From assembly GCA_037074615.1 (NCBI GenBank), contig CM073558.1, forward strand, positions 2,843,501-2,907,500: DNA of 64,000 nt, written 5' to 3'. The translations under genes and the position numbers were made by a program. The notes beneath the pieces are model-generated. The model ran no database searches. It was not told the origin of the DNA and worked only from the letters and a program-made list of their open reading frames with translations. Shown here in pieces: positions 61,601 to 64,000 of this stretch. Position 1 is the first letter of the stretch; each line of letters starts with the position of its first letter. The stretch comes from Leucaena leucocephala. Lineage: Eukaryota; Streptophyta; Magnoliopsida; Fabales; Fabaceae.

Positions 61601-64000
61601 ATGTAGTCGTATGATGTAATTAAATAATTAGCAGCAGACTGACCCAATGTTGATTGCAGTTTCCATCTTATCTCCAGTTAACACCCAGATCTTAAGACCA
61701 GCTTGTGCAAGTTTGTCAATGCATTGGGGCACCTGACAAGGACAATACAGTGAAAATTGGTTGAAGTAGACCAACAGTAACATAAGCACATTGACCATAA
61801 GGAATGATAAAACCTACCCCTTTCTGCAGTTTGTCTTCAACAGCAGTAGCTCCAACAAGAATCAACTCTCTCTCCATTACATCTGATAATCGTTCAAGTG
61901 TTTCCTCTCGGTCAGACCCAACAGCTGCTTTGGCTTTCTGGAATTCATTATTCCAAGCAGAGTACTCTTGCTCATCTAGTTTTCTATAAGCCAAGGCTAG
62001 TGTTCGCAAACCAGATTCTCCATATTCATGTAAATGTCTAGTAGTAGCCTCCAAATATGTTTTTCCATTCTTTGACAATCGATCAAATATGATACTGCAT
62101 AGCCACAAAGGGTACAGAATATGAATGGCGAAGATTAAAGTTACTGTTGAAAATCTGTGCAAAAGTGTGCGTACGTGTCCGCGAACTTCTCATCGGGAAG
62201 TCAGGAGTTACTGTGATTAATTATGTAAACTAGTAGCAAGGGAAGTTTAAACTCGGCCAAGCTTCAAGAGGATTCAAACTTCCCCCATCATAATGTTAAT
62301 GCTGATCATAGGCCATACTTGATTGGAAACATCATATATTCAGCTCAGTATTTAGGACAGGAAACACAGATTCCATAATCTAACCTGTCTGCTCCCTTGC
62401 ACATAAGAAGAATGTTGCTGTCCTCATCACGTACAACCACAGACATCCGTTTTCTTTTACTGGTGAAGTCCAACAAATTCAGGATTTTGTACTCCCTGCA
62501 TAATCCATCAAAAACCAGACAAAACAAGTTTTTAAAAAAAGTGGTGATATAACAATTAAAATTGAAAAGGCATGAGAATATATTGAACACCTCTCCTGCC
62601 AGCACCCCTCTCCTTTGTCTGTAGAAAAGCAGAGATTAAGAGAAAATGGCAGACATAAAAGAGTTCATATATGACCACGCACCTTTCAACTGGTTGTCCA
62701 GAAGGAGACAGTCTTTCACGGATGAAAATACTCGACTGATTCCTTTTACAAAACTCAAAACCAAATGCTCTGGCTGCTGCAAGAAAAGCCCCCTCATCAG
62801 GTGACTCAGCTTCATATGTAAAACTGCCAGTCTCCTCATTCAGCTCAGGAATGGCAGTATGGCAAACTGCCAATATCCGGAAAAACAACAAATGAACACC
62901 AGAATTGGCCTCTTTGAACCAGTTGCAGTTCATGATCCTGTTATCCTCAAAATTAAATCCCTTTATGGAAGGCTTTCTATTTTCATCACTCTTAGAAGTA
63001 ACAACAGGCTCCATTTCAATTTCATCACCTATTCTATTGTTTTCATTCAAACCACGTGTTTTATTCTTAGGCATGGGAAAATTTGAGAGATCTGACTCCT
63101 GCTCCTCAAAGTCAGAGGCCATCTGCTTTGCTGCAGCAAGTTCAACTTCACTGGAGCGTACTCCATATGTTGTACCAGCAATGGAGCATTTCAAAAAATC
63201 CATCTGATTGCAGGTTAAAGTGCCAGTCTTGTCAGAAAGGATAGTGTCTACCTGACCAAGCTCTTCATTCAAATTTGAAGTTCGTGCATCAGCTGGAGTC
63301 CCAGTTTCTTCATCAAACATTTGCAAGTCTTTGTTGATGAACCTTGCTTGTAGAACCTTCACAAGCTCAATTGACACATAGAGTGATATGGGTATCAAAT
63401 ACCCATAAAGAATGAGCGCAGTAATAAGATGGCTCATCCCAGCCAAGCTAGCATTGTCGGGATTATATTGGTACTCAGCTACCTTGGGCTGTAAGTACCA
63501 CCAGTCTGGAGTTTGAAACTTGGTTTTTATAGCAAATCCTATGGAACTTATCATAGATATTAAAATAAGGACCGTGAAAAGAAGATATATGATATAATCC
63601 ATCTTCTTCTCTATCATGCTCCTTTTTGAAGGGGATTTTGTAGAATTCTGCATCACTTTGCTGTCATGACCAGTGAAAATGACCACCCCATAGACATGAT
63701 CAGTGTTTCTCAGCTTTGAATCTCGGAGGAGAATTTGAATAGGATCAATGGGATAAACCTGACGTTCATACTCAACGTTACCAACAAATGTATAAAGATT
63801 GGGATTTGGGTCTTCACATTTTATTGTTCCTGTAAAATCCTTAAAAGCGCCATCATTGTCAAGAGGCAAGGTAACCTCCAGAGATCTCTTCACTTTCAAG
63901 TTCGTTTCACCATCTAAATTCATAGTTTCCACATAGCATATACCATCATCAAAACTTGATGACAACAGAAGCAAGTCAGCAGGGAAAAATTGATCCTTTT
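58649..64000 (-). CDS. ALA: Phospholipid-transporting P4-ATPase (flippase, ALA4-7 type), 3' part
   Basis: Moves phospholipids to the cytosolic leaflet. Exons in gene order: from beyond the window to 62,683; 62,495-62,385; 62,094-61,818; 61,732-61,644; 61,530-61,443; 61,355-61,146; 60,888-60,763; 59,813-59,715; 59,602-59,411; 59,320-58,649. They give the C-terminal 1,059 codons of a protein usually about 1,200 long. Visible: actuator motif DGETNLK, PISLYVSIELVK in M4, phosphorylation site LSDKTGTLT (near 63,225), hinge GDGANDVGMIQEADIGVGI, VMASDFAIAQF, and M7-M10. The tail IIQEIKYYKKDIEDQNMWTRERSKARQETKIGF resembles Arabidopsis ALA4-7. The frame is open to 64,000; the start codon, M1-M2 and promoter are outside. 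The ATG at 63,974 is internal. Confidence 0.95.

Noticed and set aside
62556..63974. 472-codon frame read as a complete protein
   Set aside because: It is the middle of the P4-ATPase: homology continues upstream of its first Met to the window edge, and the 3' end reads through a donor site into an intron.

Overview
The window is nuclear DNA of a flowering plant, probably a eudicot. The evidence is spliced GT-AG genes, a plant-type 9-lipoxygenase, a single-Myb histone (TRB/SMH) gene, an ALA-type P4 flippase, CYP74 remnants found only in plant-type oxylipin metabolism, and AT-rich spacers filled with MITE-, SINE- and CACTA-like debris. I cannot name the species from sequence alone.

Regions. 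(1) 1-31,300 is a gene-poor, repeat-rich tract. It holds one intact gene, a GH18 narbonin/RuBisCO-associated-protein-like gene (12,189-12,986), and many fragments: two CYP74 remnants (345-516 and 21,965-22,770, minus strand), a 57-bp lipoxygenase exon-1 relic (11,913-11,969), three truncated 5' ends of the GH18 gene (near 8,200, 14,130 and 20,050), a CACTA transposase tail (15,509-16,366), a SINE-like family, two hAT-type MITEs with 8-bp target duplications, and a TTA-targeted MITE family. Much of it is a large direct duplication: about 345-11,070 pairs with about 22,590-30,725, with MITEs present in one copy and absent from the other. (2) 31,402-36,089 is an intact nine-exon cytosolic 9-lipoxygenase. 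(3) 37,643-64,000 is an ordinary gene-dense interval: TRB/SMH telobox protein (+), N-myristoyltransferase (-), eIF4A (+), casein kinase 1-like kinase (-), and the 3' part of an ALA4-7-type P4-ATPase (-) that runs off the right edge.

How the genes relate. Lipoxygenase makes fatty-acid hydroperoxides, and CYP74 enzymes consume them. The two were apparently neighbours in divergent orientation, and that pair was duplicated. In the left copy both genes are reduced to scraps. In the right copy the CYP74 gene is a pseudogene with stops, frameshifts and a lost haem cysteine, and only the lipoxygenase survives. The GH18 gene has its own history of repeated 5'-end duplication in the same tract. The genes right of 37 kb are housekeeping genes (telomere/chromatin, protein myristoylation, translation, signalling, lipid flipping) with no functional link to the left half that I can see.

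All exon coordinates were assigned by hand from GT/AG sites and reading-frame continuity; every multi-exon model closes in frame. Family assignments come from recognising protein motifs, not from database searches.
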